A stretch of DNA of 64,000 bases from Achromobacter denitrificans NBRC 15125. Lineage in GTDB: Bacteria > Pseudomonadota > Gammaproteobacteria > Burkholderiales > Burkholderiaceae_B. The stretch is from the NCBI RefSeq assembly GCF_001571365.1, contig NZ_BCTQ01000001.1, forward strand, positions 434,001-498,000. The letters are read 5' to 3'. Of this stretch, positions 1 to 10,322 are shown piece after piece. How positions within the stretch are numbered: the first letter of the stretch is position 1; every line of letters begins with the position of its first letter. A program made the position numbers and the translations under genes. The notes below the pieces were generated by a model. That model had not been told where the DNA came from. It was given only the letters and a program-made list of their open reading frames with translations, and searched no databases.

Positions 1-129
1 TTCGCGTCGTTCAACAAGGTGTTCAAGGAATACTTCGGCGAGAATCCGCCGGCCCGCGCCTGCGTGCAGTCGTCGCTGGTCGTGGACGCGAAGGTCGAGG
101 TCGACTGTATCGCGTACAAACGCCCTTGA
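1..129 (+). CDS. RidA/YjgF/UK114 family protein, C-terminal fragment
   Basis: The last 42 codons of a gene whose start lies outside the window. The visible end has an Ala-Arg-Ala-Cys-Val segment followed by a Val-Glu-Val-Asp-Cys-Ile-Ala strand, which matches the closing beta strand of RidA-type enamine/imine deaminases (family knowledge: they hydrolyse reactive 2-aminoacrylate-type intermediates as soluble trimers). The catalytic arginine of the family corresponds to the Arg in that segment. The gene ends seven bases before a 70-bp repeat and converges on lolA. With only the tail visible, the subfamily cannot be decided. Confidence 0.7.
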   Translation, partial: FASFNKVFKEYFGENPPARACVQSSLVVDAKVEVDCIAYKRP

Positions 130-135
130 GCTTGC

Positions 136-205
136 GTAGGATGGGTGGAGCGCGAGAGTCCTTAAGCAAGAACCCCAGCGCTGAACGCGCGTAACCCATG
201 CGGCC
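136..205 (+). repeat. 70-bp structured intergenic repeat, copy A
   Basis: Begins GTAGGATGGGT and ends with AACCCATGCGGCC. ATGGGT pairs with ACCCAT and GCGCG with CGCGC, enclosing an inner hairpin around CTTAAGCAAG. It follows the RidA-family stop codon in the same orientation. An inverted copy lies 44 bp away and a third copy at 26995. It resembles REP/terminator-type elements; no transposase is present. Confidence 0.75.
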
Positions 206-249
206 ATGAGCAGACAGTGCCCCGCACCGGCCGGAAAACAATCGATTGC

Positions 250-319
250 GGCCGCATGGGTTTCGCGCGCTGGATACCTGAGTTCTTACCTAGGAACTGC
301 CGCGCTCCACCCATCCTAC
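250..319 (-). repeat. 70-bp structured intergenic repeat, copy B
   Basis: Inverted copy of the element at 136-205, of identical length. It starts four bases after the lolA stop codon, again with GTAGGATGGGT nearest the gene. Its inner stem is AGTTC...GAACT, which differs in sequence from the other copies but still pairs, suggesting that structure is conserved. The two copies face each other between convergent genes and could end both transcripts. Confidence 0.75.
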
Positions 320-323
320 GGGT

Positions 324-947
324 TCACATCTTCACCACATCCACGCCCTTGGGCGCGACGAACTGGAATTCGGAGGCCGGCAGCTGCGGGTTGGCGGCGA
401 TGCCGGACAGGTCCACGCGGGTGGTCTGGCCGAACGAGTCCAGCAATTCCACGCGCACGGGCAGGTTGTCCTTCATGCCGATGTCCACGCGCGAGAAACC
501 CGCGTCGGCGGTGCGCGGCTTGGCGCGCAGCCAATCGATCCCGTCCTTGGACGGCAGGGCCGAGACATCGAACGATTGCTCCAGCGAGCCCGAACCGAAC
601 AGGATGGCGGCCGGCGACGTGCCGATCGCGGCGTCCACCTTGCGCTCCGTCACCTGGGCCAGATCCGGGTCGAACTGGAACACCTTGCGGCCGTCGGAGA
701 TGACGAGCTGCTCATAAGGCCTTTGCACCGCCCACTTGAACTTGCCCGGACGCTGGAACGAAAACACGCCGGTCTGGGCGGGCTGCGTGCGGCCCTGGTT
801 GTTCACCGTGTATTGCGAGAACGAGCCGGTGGCGGCCGTGACCGTGGCGACGAAGGCGCGCAATTGCTCCTGCGCGCTGGCGGCCAGCGCCACGGCGGGC
901 GCGAGGGTCAAGGCCGCGACCGCGGCCAGTCGGCGTAACGTCTTCAT
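324..947 (-). CDS. lolA: Outer-membrane lipoprotein carrier protein LolA
   Basis: A 207-residue periplasmic chaperone that takes lipoproteins from the LolCDE ABC transporter and hands them to LolB at the outer membrane (family role). The N-terminus is a clear Sec signal peptide with cleavage likely after about residue 23 (LAA). The mature part shows the LolA pattern of amphipathic strands, including [13 protein letters not shown] and the C-terminal [10 protein letters not shown]. Its ATG shares one base with the ftsK stop codon (TGATG), so the two are translationally coupled; ftsK-lolA is the usual order in Burkholderiales. Length matches the family. Confidence 0.95.
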   Translation of the reverse strand: MKTLRRLAAVAALTLAPAVALAASAQEQLRAFVATVTAATGSFSQYTVNNQGRTQPAQTGVFSFQRPGKFKWAVQRPYEQLVISDGRKVFQFDPDLAQVTERKVDAAIGTSPAAILFGSGSLEQSFDVSALPSKDGIDWLRAKPRTADAGFSRVDIGMKDNLPVRVELLDSFGQTTRVDLSGIAANPQLPASEFQFVAPKGVDVVKM

Positions 948-3334
948 CAGGCTTCCTCTCGGGCGGCCGCTGCGGGAACCAGGATCTCGCGGTTGCCATT
1001 GGACTGCATCGCCGACACGATACCCGATTGCTCCATCTGTTCCAGTAACCGCGCCGCACGGTTGTAACCAATCCGCAGATGGCGCTGCACCAGGGAAATC
1101 GAGGCCCGGCGGTGCTTGAGCACCACCTCGCAGGCCTGGTCGTACATCGGGTCGGATTCGGCGTCGCCGCCGATGCCGGTGACGCTGCTGGCGCCTTCGG
1201 CATCGCCGTCCAGGCCGCCTTCCAGCAGGCCTTCGATGTAGTTGGGCTCGCCCTGCGCCTTCAGGCTCTCCACCACGCGGTGCACTTCATCATCGTTCAC
1301 GAAGGCGCCGTGCACCCGCACCGGCAGGCCGGTGCCGGGCGGCATGTAGAGCATGTCGCCCTGGCCCAGCAGGGTTTCCGCGCCCATCTGGTCGAGAATG
1401 GTGCGCGAGTCGATCTTGGACGACACCTGGAACGCGATCCGGGTGGGGATGTTGGCCTTGATCAGGCCGGTGATCACGTCCACGCTGGGGCGCTGGGTGG
1501 CGAGGATCAGGTGGATGCCGGCGGCACGCGCCTTCTGCGCGAGGCGGGCGATCAGCTCTTCGATCTTCTTGCCCACCACCATCATCAAGTCGGCCAGCTC
1601 GTCGATGACCACGACGATGGTGGGCAGCGGCGCCAGGGGTTCCGGCTCGTCGGGGGTGAGCGAGAAGGGATTCGGGATCGGCTCCTCGCGCTTGATGGCC
1701 TCGCGGATCTTGGTGTTGTAGCCGGCCAGGTTGCGCACGCCCATCTTGCTCATCAGGCGGTAGCGCTTTTCCATTTCGCCCACGCACCAGTTCAGCGCGT
1801 TGGACGCGTGGCGCATGTCGGTGACGACCGGCGCCAGCAAGTGCGGAATGCCCTCGTAGACGCTCATTTCCAGCATCTTCGGGTCGATCAGGATCAGGCG
1901 CGTGTGCGAGGCGTCGGCCTTGTACAGCAGCGACAGGATCATGGCGTTGATCCCCACCGACTTGCCCGAGCCGGTCGTGCCCGCCACCAGCAGGTGGGGC
2001 ATCTTGGCCAGGTCGGCCACCACGGGATTGCCCGCGATGTCCTTGCCCAGCGCCATCGTCACGACGGAATGGCTGGCGTGGTAGGTCTGCGAGCCCAGGA
2101 TTTCCGACAGGCGCACCATCTGGCGGCGCGGGTTCGGCAGTTCCAGGCCCATCAGGTTCTTGCCGGGAATGGTTTCCACCACGCGGATGCTGACCAGGCT
2201 GAGCGCCCGGGCCAGGTCCTTGGCCAGGTTGACGATCTGGCTGCCCTTGACGCCGGTGGCCGGCTCGATTTCGTAACGCGTGATGACCGGCCCGGCCTGC
2301 GCCGCCACCACGGTGACGGACACGCCGAAGTCGGCCAGCTTCTTTTCGATCAGGCGCGAGGTGAATTCGATGGTTTCGGCCGATACGGTTTCCTGGTTGG
2401 CCAGCGGCGGATCCAGCAGGCTGATGGCCGGCAGGTCTCCCTCGGCGCCGGGAGCGGGCGCGAAGAACAGCGACTGCTGCTTTTCCTTTTCGACGCGTTC
2501 GGACTTGGGCACGACGGTGATCGCCGGTTCGATCCGGACCGGCTGCTCGTGGACCAGCTTTTCCTGCTTGGCCACGACCTGCTCGGTACGCACGGCCTTG
2601 GCCACCTCGCCGACCTTGCGGTCCTCGCGCGCGGCGTAGGAATTGCGGACACGGCGCACCAGGCCCTCCAGCCACGACCCCACGCGCTCGGCGACGGACA
2701 GCCACGAGAACGAGAAGAACAGGCTCAGGCCGATGGCCAGCATGACCAGGAAGGCCAGCGTGCTGCCGGTGAAGCCGATGCTGCGGCCGATCAGGTCGGC
2801 CAGGGTCTGGCCGATGACGCCGCCCGCCCCGCTGGTGGTTTCGGACGCGCCCGGCAGGTGCGTGCCGCGGCTGGCCAGGCGCAGGGCTTCCATGCCCAGC
2901 GAGCCGATCAGCAGCAGGAAGAAGCCGATGCCTTCTTCCCAGTGGACGCGCGGCAACACTTCCGGTTGCTTACTATTGGTAACGCGCAAATGGCTGGCGA
3001 GGCGCCGGTAGCCCGCGCGCACCCGGTGCAGCAGCAGGACCACCCACCACCAGGCGGAAAAGCCGAACAGATAGAGCAGGATGTCCGCCAGATAGGCGCC
3101 CAGGGTCCCGCCGCGGTTGTGAATGGCGCCGGCGGGGACGGAGTGCGACCAGCCTGGGTCGGACGGGCTCCAGGTGGCGAGCACCAGGGTGAGCCACGCC
3201 GCCAGGGCGGCGAAGAGGATCCAGCGGGCCTCGCGCAGCAACGCGGACAGACGCGTCTGCAGGGGCGAAGGCCCATTTCGGGTATTGCGCGAGGCGCGCG
3301 GAGAAGCAGTCGAGATACGCGGCATGCGGCTCAT
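947..3334 (-). CDS. ftsK: DNA translocase FtsK
   Basis: A 795-residue divisome motor that pumps chromosome ends through the closing septum and activates XerCD at dif. Four membrane segments lie near residues 36-56, 78-103, 135-150 and 187-212, followed by a short charged linker (about 215-300), much shorter than in E. coli. The RecA-like motor carries Walker A GTTGSGKS near residue 452 and a Walker [13 protein letters not shown]-terminal winged-helix gamma domain reads KOPS-type DNA ([13 protein letters not shown] onward). A second Met (MPRIS, three codons in) is an equally good start and would leave room for a promoter. Transcribed with lolA. Confidence 0.95.
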   Translation of the reverse strand: MSRMPRISTASPRASRNTRNGPSPLQTRLSALLREARWILFAALAAWLTLVLATWSPSDPGWSHSVPAGAIHNRGGTLGAYLADILLYLFGFSAWWWVVLLLHRVRAGYRRLASHLRVTNSKQPEVLPRVHWEEGIGFFLLLIGSLGMEALRLASRGTHLPGASETTSGAGGVIGQTLADLIGRSIGFTGSTLAFLVMLAIGLSLFFSFSWLSVAERVGSWLEGLVRRVRNSYAAREDRKVGEVAKAVRTEQVVAKQEKLVHEQPVRIEPAITVVPKSERVEKEKQQSLFFAPAPGAEGDLPAISLLDPPLANQETVSAETIEFTSRLIEKKLADFGVSVTVVAAQAGPVITRYEIEPATGVKGSQIVNLAKDLARALSLVSIRVVETIPGKNLMGLELPNPRRQMVRLSEILGSQTYHASHSVVTMALGKDIAGNPVVADLAKMPHLLVAGTTGSGKSVGINAMILSLLYKADASHTRLILIDPKMLEMSVYEGIPHLLAPVVTDMRHASNALNWCVGEMEKRYRLMSKMGVRNLAGYNTKIREAIKREEPIPNPFSLTPDEPEPLAPLPTIVVVIDELADLMMVVGKKIEELIARLAQKARAAGIHLILATQRPSVDVITGLIKANIPTRIAFQVSSKIDSRTILDQMGAETLLGQGDMLYMPPGTGLPVRVHGAFVNDDEVHRVVESLKAQGEPNYIEGLLEGGLDGDAEGASSVTGIGGDAESDPMYDQACEVVLKHRRASISLVQRHLRIGYNRAARLLEQMEQSGIVSAMQSNGNREILVPAAAAREEA

Positions 3335-3340
3335 TATAAT
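3335..3340 (+). promoter_or_regulatory. -10 hexamer TATAAT in the ftsK/trxB divergent gap
   Basis: A perfect TATAAT 28 bp before the trxB start. The same bases shifted by two also read TATAAT on the minus strand (3338-3333), where it would serve ftsK only if translation starts at the internal MPRIS codon. No convincing -35 box is present, so this is a candidate only. Confidence 0.4.
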
Positions 3341-3355
3341 TGGGCGTTAACCTAA

Positions 3356-4987
<1,632 letters not shown>

Positions 4988-4991
<4 letters not shown>

Positions 4992-5317
4992 AATGGCTTT
5001 ATCTGGGCGTGGCCATCGTCGCCGAGATCTTCGCGACGAGCGCGCTCAAGGGATCCGAGGGTTTCACCCGCCTGATGCCGTCCATCGTTACGGTGTTCGG
5101 CTATCTGATCTCGTTCTATTTCCTGTCGCTGACGCTGCGCGAGATCCCCGTGGGCATCGCCTACGCCATCTGGTCCGGCGTCGGCATCGTGCTGATCTCC
5201 ATCGTGGGCGCGGTGCTCTTCAAGCAGCACCTGGACACGCCCGCCATGATCGGCATCGGCCTCATCATCGCCGGCGTGGTGGTGATGAACGTGTTTTCGA
5301 AATCGGTCGCGCACTGA
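4988..5317 (+). CDS. Small multidrug resistance (SMR) family membrane protein, EmrE-like
   Basis: 109 residues forming four hydrophobic helices, the classic SMR size. Glu13 in helix 1 is the conserved proton/cation-coupling carboxylate, and the helix-2 FYFLSLTLREIPVGIAYAIWSG stretch holds the conserved Tyr and Trp. The family exports quaternary ammonium compounds, dyes or guanidinium in exchange for protons as inner-membrane dimers. The Ile-Pro-Val-Gly-Ile-Ala-Tyr-Ala motif favours the EmrE/Qac branch over the guanidinium (Gdx) branch. The start ATG overlaps the upstream stop (ATGA). Confidence 0.85.
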
Positions 5318-5324
5318 GGCGCCG

Positions 5325-7415
5325 CTAGGCGTTTTCGCCTTGCGGCCGCGCCGCGCCCGGGCTGCGCAAGTAATCCACCAGCGCCAGCGTCGCCCGGTCC
5401 GGCGGCGGCGTCAGCAGCGACACCACGATGATGGTCAGGAAAGCCACCGGCGCGCCGAACACGCCTGCCGCGATCGGCTGGATGCCCCACCACAGATCCA
5501 CCGGCTGGGCGCGCGAGACGCCCAGCACCCATTCGCGCAGCCATGGATGCGTGTGCGTCATGTAGGCGAACGTCACCGCCAGCCCCGCCGCCATCCCCAG
5601 GGTCGCTCCCCATTTATTGGCGCGCCGCCAGAACACCCCCATGACCAGCGCCGGGAAGAACGAGGACGCCGCGAAGGAGAATGCGGCCGACACCATGAAG
5701 AGGATGTCGGCGGGCTTGCGCGCCGCCACCCAGGCCGCGCCGAACGCCACCACCAGCAGCAGTATCTTGGACACCATCACGCGGCGCGCGGCCGACATGC
5801 GCGGCGACACCATCCGGTACCACATGTCGTGCGACAGGGAGTTGGACAGGGTCAGCAGCAGGCCGTCGGCGGTGGACAGCGCGGCGGCCAGCCCGCCCGC
5901 GGCGACCAGGCCGGAAATCACGTAGGGCAGCCCGCCGATCTCCGGCATGGCCAGCACCACCACGTCGGCGCCCATGCTGATCTCGCTGAGCTGCACGATG
6001 CCGTCGCGATTGACGTCGGTGACGTCCAGCAGGTTGGTGTCGACCGCGCTCCAGGCGTGCACCCAGTTGGGCAGGCTCAGGAAGCTGGACCCCACCACCT
6101 GCGTGTAGACCTCGTACTTCACCAGCAGGGCCAGCGCGGGCGCCATGAAATACAGCAGCAGGATGAACAGCAGCGACCAGCATACCGAGCGCCGCGCCTC
6201 GATGACGGACGGCGTGGTGTATGAGCGCATGAGGATGTGCGGCATGCCCGCCGTGCCCAGCATCAGGCAGAGCACCAGCGCCAGGAAATTGATCCGCATG
6301 TTGCGGCGTTCCTCGGGGTCCTTGGCGGGGAAGGGCTCGGCATGCGGCGTGGGCGGGGCGGCGCGCGCCTCGAAAGACGCCTTGGCCTGCGACCACGCGA
6401 TGCGCGCCTCTTCCACCCCGGCGGGGTAGCCGGCCAGCTCGCGCTCGGCCGAACGGATCTCCACCATGGGCGCGTCGTTGGCGTTCAGCTGGGCCAGCCG
6501 GCTGCGCAGCTTGTCCTTTTCCAAGGCCCAGGATTCGGGCAGGGCCGCCACCCGGCGCGCCATTTCATCGGCGTGCTGCTGCCACAGGCGGCGCACCTCG
6601 ATTTCGGAAGGGTCGTTCTGCAGGTACACCTCTTTCTCGGTGACCTGCTGCAGCACGGCGCCGGCCGAGAGCTGCGGCACGGGCACGTGGGTGTGCTTGA
6701 CCGACAGCCAGATCACCGGCACCAGGTAGGCGATGACCAGGATGATGTACTGGCCCACCTGGGTCCACGTCACGGCGCGCATGCCGCCCAGGAACGAACA
6801 GACCAGCATCCCCCCGAGCGCCACGAAGATGCCCAGCTCGAATGAAATACCCGTCATGCGCGTGGTGATGATGCCCACGCCGTAGATCTGCGCGACCAGG
6901 TAGGTGAAGGAACAGAGGATGGCGCAGGCCACGCCCGCCAGCCGCGGCATGTTGCCGCCGTAGCGCGCGCCCATGAAGTCGGGAATGGTGTATTGGCCGA
7001 AGCGGCGCAGATAGGGCGCCAGCAGCATCGCCACCAGCACGTAGCCGCCCGTCCAGCCCATGATGTAGGCGAGGCCGCCATAGCCGGTCAGGTACAGCGT
7101 GCCGGCCACGCCGATGAAGGAAGCCACCGACATCCAGTCGGCGGCGGTGGCCATGCCGTTGTAGATGGCCGGCACGCGGCGGCCGGCCACGTAGTATTCC
7201 ACCTGGTCCGAGGTGCGGCAGACGATGCCGATGCCCGCGTACAGGCTGACCGTGACCAGCAGGAACACGTAGCCGATCCAGTTGCGCGGCATGCCCAGGA
7301 TCTCGGCCAGCGCCAGCAGCAGGATCATCAGCGCGAAACCGGCCGTGTACAGCACGTAGATTCGGCGCAGCCGGACTCGGAATTCCTGGGGCGTGTCTCC
7401 GCTGAAAAACGGCAT
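5325..7415 (-). CDS. Sodium:solute symporter, VC_2705-type subfamily
   Basis: A 696-residue SSS-family inner-membrane transporter with about 13 helices. The hallmark region VEYYVAGRRVPAIYNGMATAADWMSVASFIG lies near residues 73-103. A long hydrophilic insertion (about 245-370, rich in Glu/Arg/Gln, probably helical) sits between membrane segments, a trait of this subfamily. It lies directly after a DUF4212 gene whose stop shares one base with its ATG; the two normally occur together and act as one system. Substrate is unknown; related acetate/pyruvate-type permeases suggest a small organic acid. Confidence 0.85.
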   Translation of the reverse strand: MPFFSGDTPQEFRVRLRRIYVLYTAGFALMILLLALAEILGMPRNWIGYVFLLVTVSLYAGIGIVCRTSDQVEYYVAGRRVPAIYNGMATAADWMSVASFIGVAGTLYLTGYGGLAYIMGWTGGYVLVAMLLAPYLRRFGQYTIPDFMGARYGGNMPRLAGVACAILCSFTYLVAQIYGVGIITTRMTGISFELGIFVALGGMLVCSFLGGMRAVTWTQVGQYIILVIAYLVPVIWLSVKHTHVPVPQLSAGAVLQQVTEKEVYLQNDPSEIEVRRLWQQHADEMARRVAALPESWALEKDKLRSRLAQLNANDAPMVEIRSAERELAGYPAGVEEARIAWSQAKASFEARAAPPTPHAEPFPAKDPEERRNMRINFLALVLCLMLGTAGMPHILMRSYTTPSVIEARRSVCWSLLFILLLYFMAPALALLVKYEVYTQVVGSSFLSLPNWVHAWSAVDTNLLDVTDVNRDGIVQLSEISMGADVVVLAMPEIGGLPYVISGLVAAGGLAAALSTADGLLLTLSNSLSHDMWYRMVSPRMSAARRVMVSKILLLVVAFGAAWVAARKPADILFMVSAAFSFAASSFFPALVMGVFWRRANKWGATLGMAAGLAVTFAYMTHTHPWLREWVLGVSRAQPVDLWWGIQPIAAGVFGAPVAFLTIIVVSLLTPPPDRATLALVDYLRSPGAARPQGENA

Positions 7416-7690
7416 CAGCGGCTCTCCCCGGCGTCGTCGCGCTCATCGGCGCGATTCATGACCCGGGCGTAGATGGCAATGATGATGAGATAGGCCAGCG
7501 GCGCGCCGTAGGCGGCCATCCAGAACGCGAACGGCCAGTCCATGAAGTCGAAGGCCAGGCTGCGGGCGAAATACGAGGGAATGAATGTCAGCGAGGCCCA
7601 GGCGACGAGCAGCAGCAGGATCAGCCACAGGTTGCGGCGCCAATAAGGGGTGGGTGCGGGTCTGGGGTGTGAAAGGCGCGATTCCGGCAT
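7415..7690 (-). CDS. DUF4212 small subunit of the symporter
   Basis: 91 residues from the ATG beginning MPESRLSH, chosen because DUF4212 proteins are about 90 residues and start shortly before the conserved Tyr-Trp-Arg-Arg-Asn-Leu; longer in-frame starts add a basic tail unlike the family. Two membrane helices follow (LILLLLVAWASLTFIPSYF and FWMAAYGAPLAYLIIIAIYA). Such proteins are encoded just upstream of VC_2705-type sodium:solute symporters and probably assemble with them. Start and stop codons of the pair overlap by one base. No strong ribosome-binding site is seen. Confidence 0.8.
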   Translation of the reverse strand: MPESRLSHPRPAPTPYWRRNLWLILLLLVAWASLTFIPSYFARSLAFDFMDWPFAFWMAAYGAPLAYLIIIAIYARVMNRADERDDAGESR

Positions 7691-8315
7691 AACTAGGATG
7701 AGCGGGGCCCTACCTAAATATCGCGAAACGCGGCGCTTGAAAAGCCCCTGCGGAAGCAATGCCGGCTTTTTATGCGACAACGGCTGGCACTACCAGGTGC
7801 CAGCCGCTGTGCGTTTTGCTTTTTTTCTGGGTACTGCTTACTTTTTTTATGTACCGGTGCCGCCGGTATTTGCCCATGCAGGGCTTTGTCTCCTCACCTG
7901 CATGGGATGAGATTCTGCACCAGATGCGGGATCGTCACACTAGGGGAATGCCCTAAGAAGGAGCATTCATTTACATATTCCCTGCACCATATAAGTGCAT
8001 TTTGGCCTGAAAGTTCTAAATATTGGGATTTTCCGGCTTACCGGGCCGGAATTCGTGTCCGCATCCGCCCCCCGCCCGCCCCCGACGGGGCGGCTCGCCG
8101 CAGCCGGGCATCGTCGGTGCCCGTATCCGGGCATGGCCCGCCGCGCGCCATTTTTTATATTTCCTTTATCCCCCCCTCCCAAAGCTATACCCCATTTTTA
8201 CCCCCTGATCCGTAACCTGCCGGTGTCCTGATTGGTCGCTACGCCTGCCGGCGCGCATCCCTCTTTGCCGCGCAGGCCCGTCGTTCGTGGGAGCGCCGCT
8301 CCCGGGAGGAAAAAC
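7691..8315. other. Divergent intergenic region upstream of kdp
   Basis: 625 bp between the DUF4212 gene and the kdp operon. It holds a perfect 10-bp inverted repeat (CGGCTGGCAC / GTGCCAGCCG, loop TACCAG) at 7782-7807, an AT-richer stretch at about 7960-8035, and the T-rich kdp regulatory block at 8154-8218. Short open frames here have no codon bias or convincing ribosome-binding sites, and I see no gene. Confidence 0.6.
8154..8218 (+). promoter_or_regulatory. Candidate KdpE operator and kdp promoter
   Basis: TTTATA-N5-TTTATC (8154-8170) closely matches the T-rich 17-bp KdpE site known upstream of E. coli kdpFABC. A second pair with the same 11-bp period, TATACC-N5-TTTACC, starts at 8186. A -10-like TAACCT lies at 8213, giving a start near 8225 and placing the upper site at about -71 to -55, the position I recall for E. 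coli. There is no -35 box, as expected for an activator-dependent promoter. The same spacing recurs at 16685 and 17584. Confidence 0.6.
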
Positions 8316-8414
8316 GTGGATGCCCTCTATATCGCCCTCTTCGCCGTCATGGCGGGGCTGACTTTCGCCCTGCTCCGGTTCTGCGAAGCCTTGTCTTCGG
8401 GAGAACAACCATGA
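8316..8414 (+). CDS. 32-residue single-helix membrane protein leading the kdp operon
   Basis: Starts at GTG, five bases after a strong GGGAGGA ribosome-binding site at 8304-8310. The product is one hydrophobic helix (VDALYIALFAVMAGLTFALL) followed by [12 protein letters not shown]. Its stop overlaps the kdpF start as ATGA, so translation is coupled. Similar tiny ORFs precede kdpF in other proteobacteria to my knowledge, but no function is established; it could be a KdpF-like lipid-mimicking subunit or mainly a translational leader. An ATG in another frame directly after the GTG does not give this protein. Confidence 0.7.
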   Translation: MDALYIALFAVMAGLTFALLRFCEALSSGEQP

Positions 8415-8500
8415 GTTGGCTCTACTGGCTGAGCGGCCTGACGGCCGCGCTGCTATTCGTGTACCTGCTGGTCGCGCTGTTCAAACCGGAGAAATTCTGA
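8411..8500 (+). CDS. kdpF: K(+)-transporting ATPase subunit KdpF
   Basis: 29 residues: [20 protein letters not shown] and then VALFKPEKF. This is the standard KdpF form, with one membrane helix and a C-terminal KPE(K/R)F tail. KdpF stabilises the KdpFABC complex in the inner membrane. A GGAG precedes the start inside the upstream small ORF. The gene overlaps both neighbours: ATGA with the upstream ORF and TGATG with kdpA. Confidence 0.95.
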   Translation: MSWLYWLSGLTAALLFVYLLVALFKPEKF

Positions 8501-10284
8501 TGACCGCCCAATTCGTCGGATTGCTGGCCGTCTACCTCGCAGTCCTGCTCGCCATCGCGCCCCTGCTCGGGCGCTACATCCGTATCGCCGTGGAGGACGG
8601 GCAGTCGCGGCTGACCGCCTGGGGCCGCCCGCTGGAGCGCGGCATCTACCGGCTGGCGGGCATCGACCCGCGAGCCGAAATGGGCTGGAAGCGGTATGCC
8701 TCGGCCGTGCTGGCCTTCAACATCGTGGGAATCGCCGCGGTCTACGGCTTGCAGCGCGTCCAGGGCTGGCTGCCCCTGAACCCGGCCGGCCTGGGCGCGG
8801 TGTCGCCCGATTCGGCCCTGAATACCGCCATCAGCTTCGTCGCCAACACCAATTGGCAGGGCTACGCCGGCGAGTCGACGATGAGCTACCTGACGCAGAT
8901 GCTGGCGCTGACGGTGCAGAACTTCGTGTCGGCCGCGACCGGCATCGCCGTGCTGTTCGCCCTGATCCGCGGCCTGTCGCGGCATTGCTCGGCCACGGTC
9001 GGCAACTTCTGGGCCGACATGGTCCGCAGCACGCTCTACGTGCTGCTGCCCCTGTCCCTGGCGTTGGCGCTCGCCCTGGTCAGCCAAGGGGTGATCCAGA
9101 ACGTCAGCCCCTACCTGGAAGCCCAGACGATCGAGCCGGTGCACTACAGCCAGCCGCGCCTGGATGCCCGGGGCCAGCCCGTGCTGGACGCGCAGGGCCA
9201 GGCCGTCACGGACCCCGCCGTGGCCCGCGCGCAGGTGCTCGCCATGGGGCCGGTCGCCTCGCAGGAATCGATCAAGCTGCTGGGCACCAACGGCGGCGGC
9301 TTCTTCAACGCCAACTCGGCCCATCCCTACGAAAACCCGACCCCGCTGGCGAACTTCCTGGAGATGCTCGCGATTCTGGCGATCCCCGCCGCGCTGTGCT
9401 TCACCTTCGGCGAGATGGTGGGCAGCCGGCGCCAGGGAATCGCCATCCTGGCGGCCATGACCGTGCTGTTCGCGGGGTTCGCGCTGTCCACCGCCTATTT
9501 CGAGCAGCAGGCCAACCCCATGGTCGCGCAGGCGGGCGCCGAAGGCGGGATCTCGCCAGGCGGCAACATGGAAGGCAAGGAAACCCGCTTCGGCATCGCG
9601 GCGACCTCGCTCTTCGCGACCGTCACCACCGCGGCGTCCTGCGGCGCGGTGAACGGCATGCACGACTCGCTGAATCCGATGGGCGGCCTGTCGCCGATGC
9701 TGCTGATGCAGCTGGGCGAGGTGGTCTACGGCGGCGTGGGCTCCGGCCTGTACGGCATGCTGGCGTTCGCCATCCTGGGCGTTTTCATCGCCGGCCTCAT
9801 GATCGGCCGCACCCCCGAGTACCTGGGCAAGAAGATCGAAGCCTACGACATGAAGATGGTTTCCATCGTCATCCTGGCGACGCCGCTGCTGGTGCTGGCC
9901 GGCACCGCGCTGGCCGTGTCGGTGCCGGCGGGCCAGGCGGGCGTGCTGAACCCGGGCATCCACGGTTTCTCCGAAATCCTGTATGCCCTGACCTCCGCCG
10001 CCAACAACAACGGCAGCGCCTTCGCCGGCCTGTCGGCCAACACGCCCTTCTACAACGTGCTGCTGGGCATCGCCATGTGGTTCGGCCGCTACGCCATCAT
10101 CGTCGCCATCCTGGCGATGGCGGGCTCGCTGGCCGCCAAGCGCCGCCTTCCCGCCGGCCCGGGCAGCATGCCCACCACCGGCCCGCTCTTCGTGGTCCTG
10201 CTGATCGGCGCGGTGCTGATGGTGGGCGCCCTGACGTACGTGCCGGCGCTGGCCCTCGGCCCCGTCGCGGAGCACCTGCAATGA
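8500..10284 (+). CDS. kdpA: K(+)-transporting ATPase subunit KdpA
   Basis: 594 residues; the potassium-selective channel-like subunit of the high-affinity KdpFABC pump. The four selectivity-filter segments are visible in order: [38 protein letters not shown] and [10 protein letters not shown]. About ten membrane helices fit the superfamily-of-potassium-transporters fold. The start ATG shares a base with the kdpF stop; a longer in-frame extension upstream is only the other-frame reading of kdpF. It converts external potassium binding into passage towards KdpB under potassium limitation. Confidence 0.97.
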   Translation: MTAQFVGLLAVYLAVLLAIAPLLGRYIRIAVEDGQSRLTAWGRPLERGIYRLAGIDPRAEMGWKRYASAVLAFNIVGIAAVYGLQRVQGWLPLNPAGLGAVSPDSALNTAISFVANTNWQGYAGESTMSYLTQMLALTVQNFVSAATGIAVLFALIRGLSRHCSATVGNFWADMVRSTLYVLLPLSLALALALVSQGVIQNVSPYLEAQTIEPVHYSQPRLDARGQPVLDAQGQAVTDPAVARAQVLAMGPVASQESIKLLGTNGGGFFNANSAHPYENPTPLANFLEMLAILAIPAALCFTFGEMVGSRRQGIAILAAMTVLFAGFALSTAYFEQQANPMVAQAGAEGGISPGGNMEGKETRFGIAATSLFATVTTAASCGAVNGMHDSLNPMGGLSPMLLMQLGEVVYGGVGSGLYGMLAFAILGVFIAGLMIGRTPEYLGKKIEAYDMKMVSIVILATPLLVLAGTALAVSVPAGQAGVLNPGIHGFSEILYALTSAANNNGSAFAGLSANTPFYNVLLGIAMWFGRYAIIVAILAMAGSLAAKRRLPAGPGSMPTTGPLFVVLLIGAVLMVGALTYVPALALGPVAEHLQ

Positions 10285-10322
10285 AGCCCACCCCCGTAGC
10301 GCGCTGCGCTCTAGGACTGAAA

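Noticed and set aside
1079..3355. 758-codon plus-strand open frame opposite ftsK
   Set aside because: His/Gln/Arg/Ala-rich translation typical of the antisense of a high-GC gene; FtsK motifs on the other strand are complete.
7759..8231. Several short open frames upstream of kdp
   Set aside because: Overlapping frames with atypical composition, poor ribosome-binding sites and no recognisable product; the region is better explained as regulatory.
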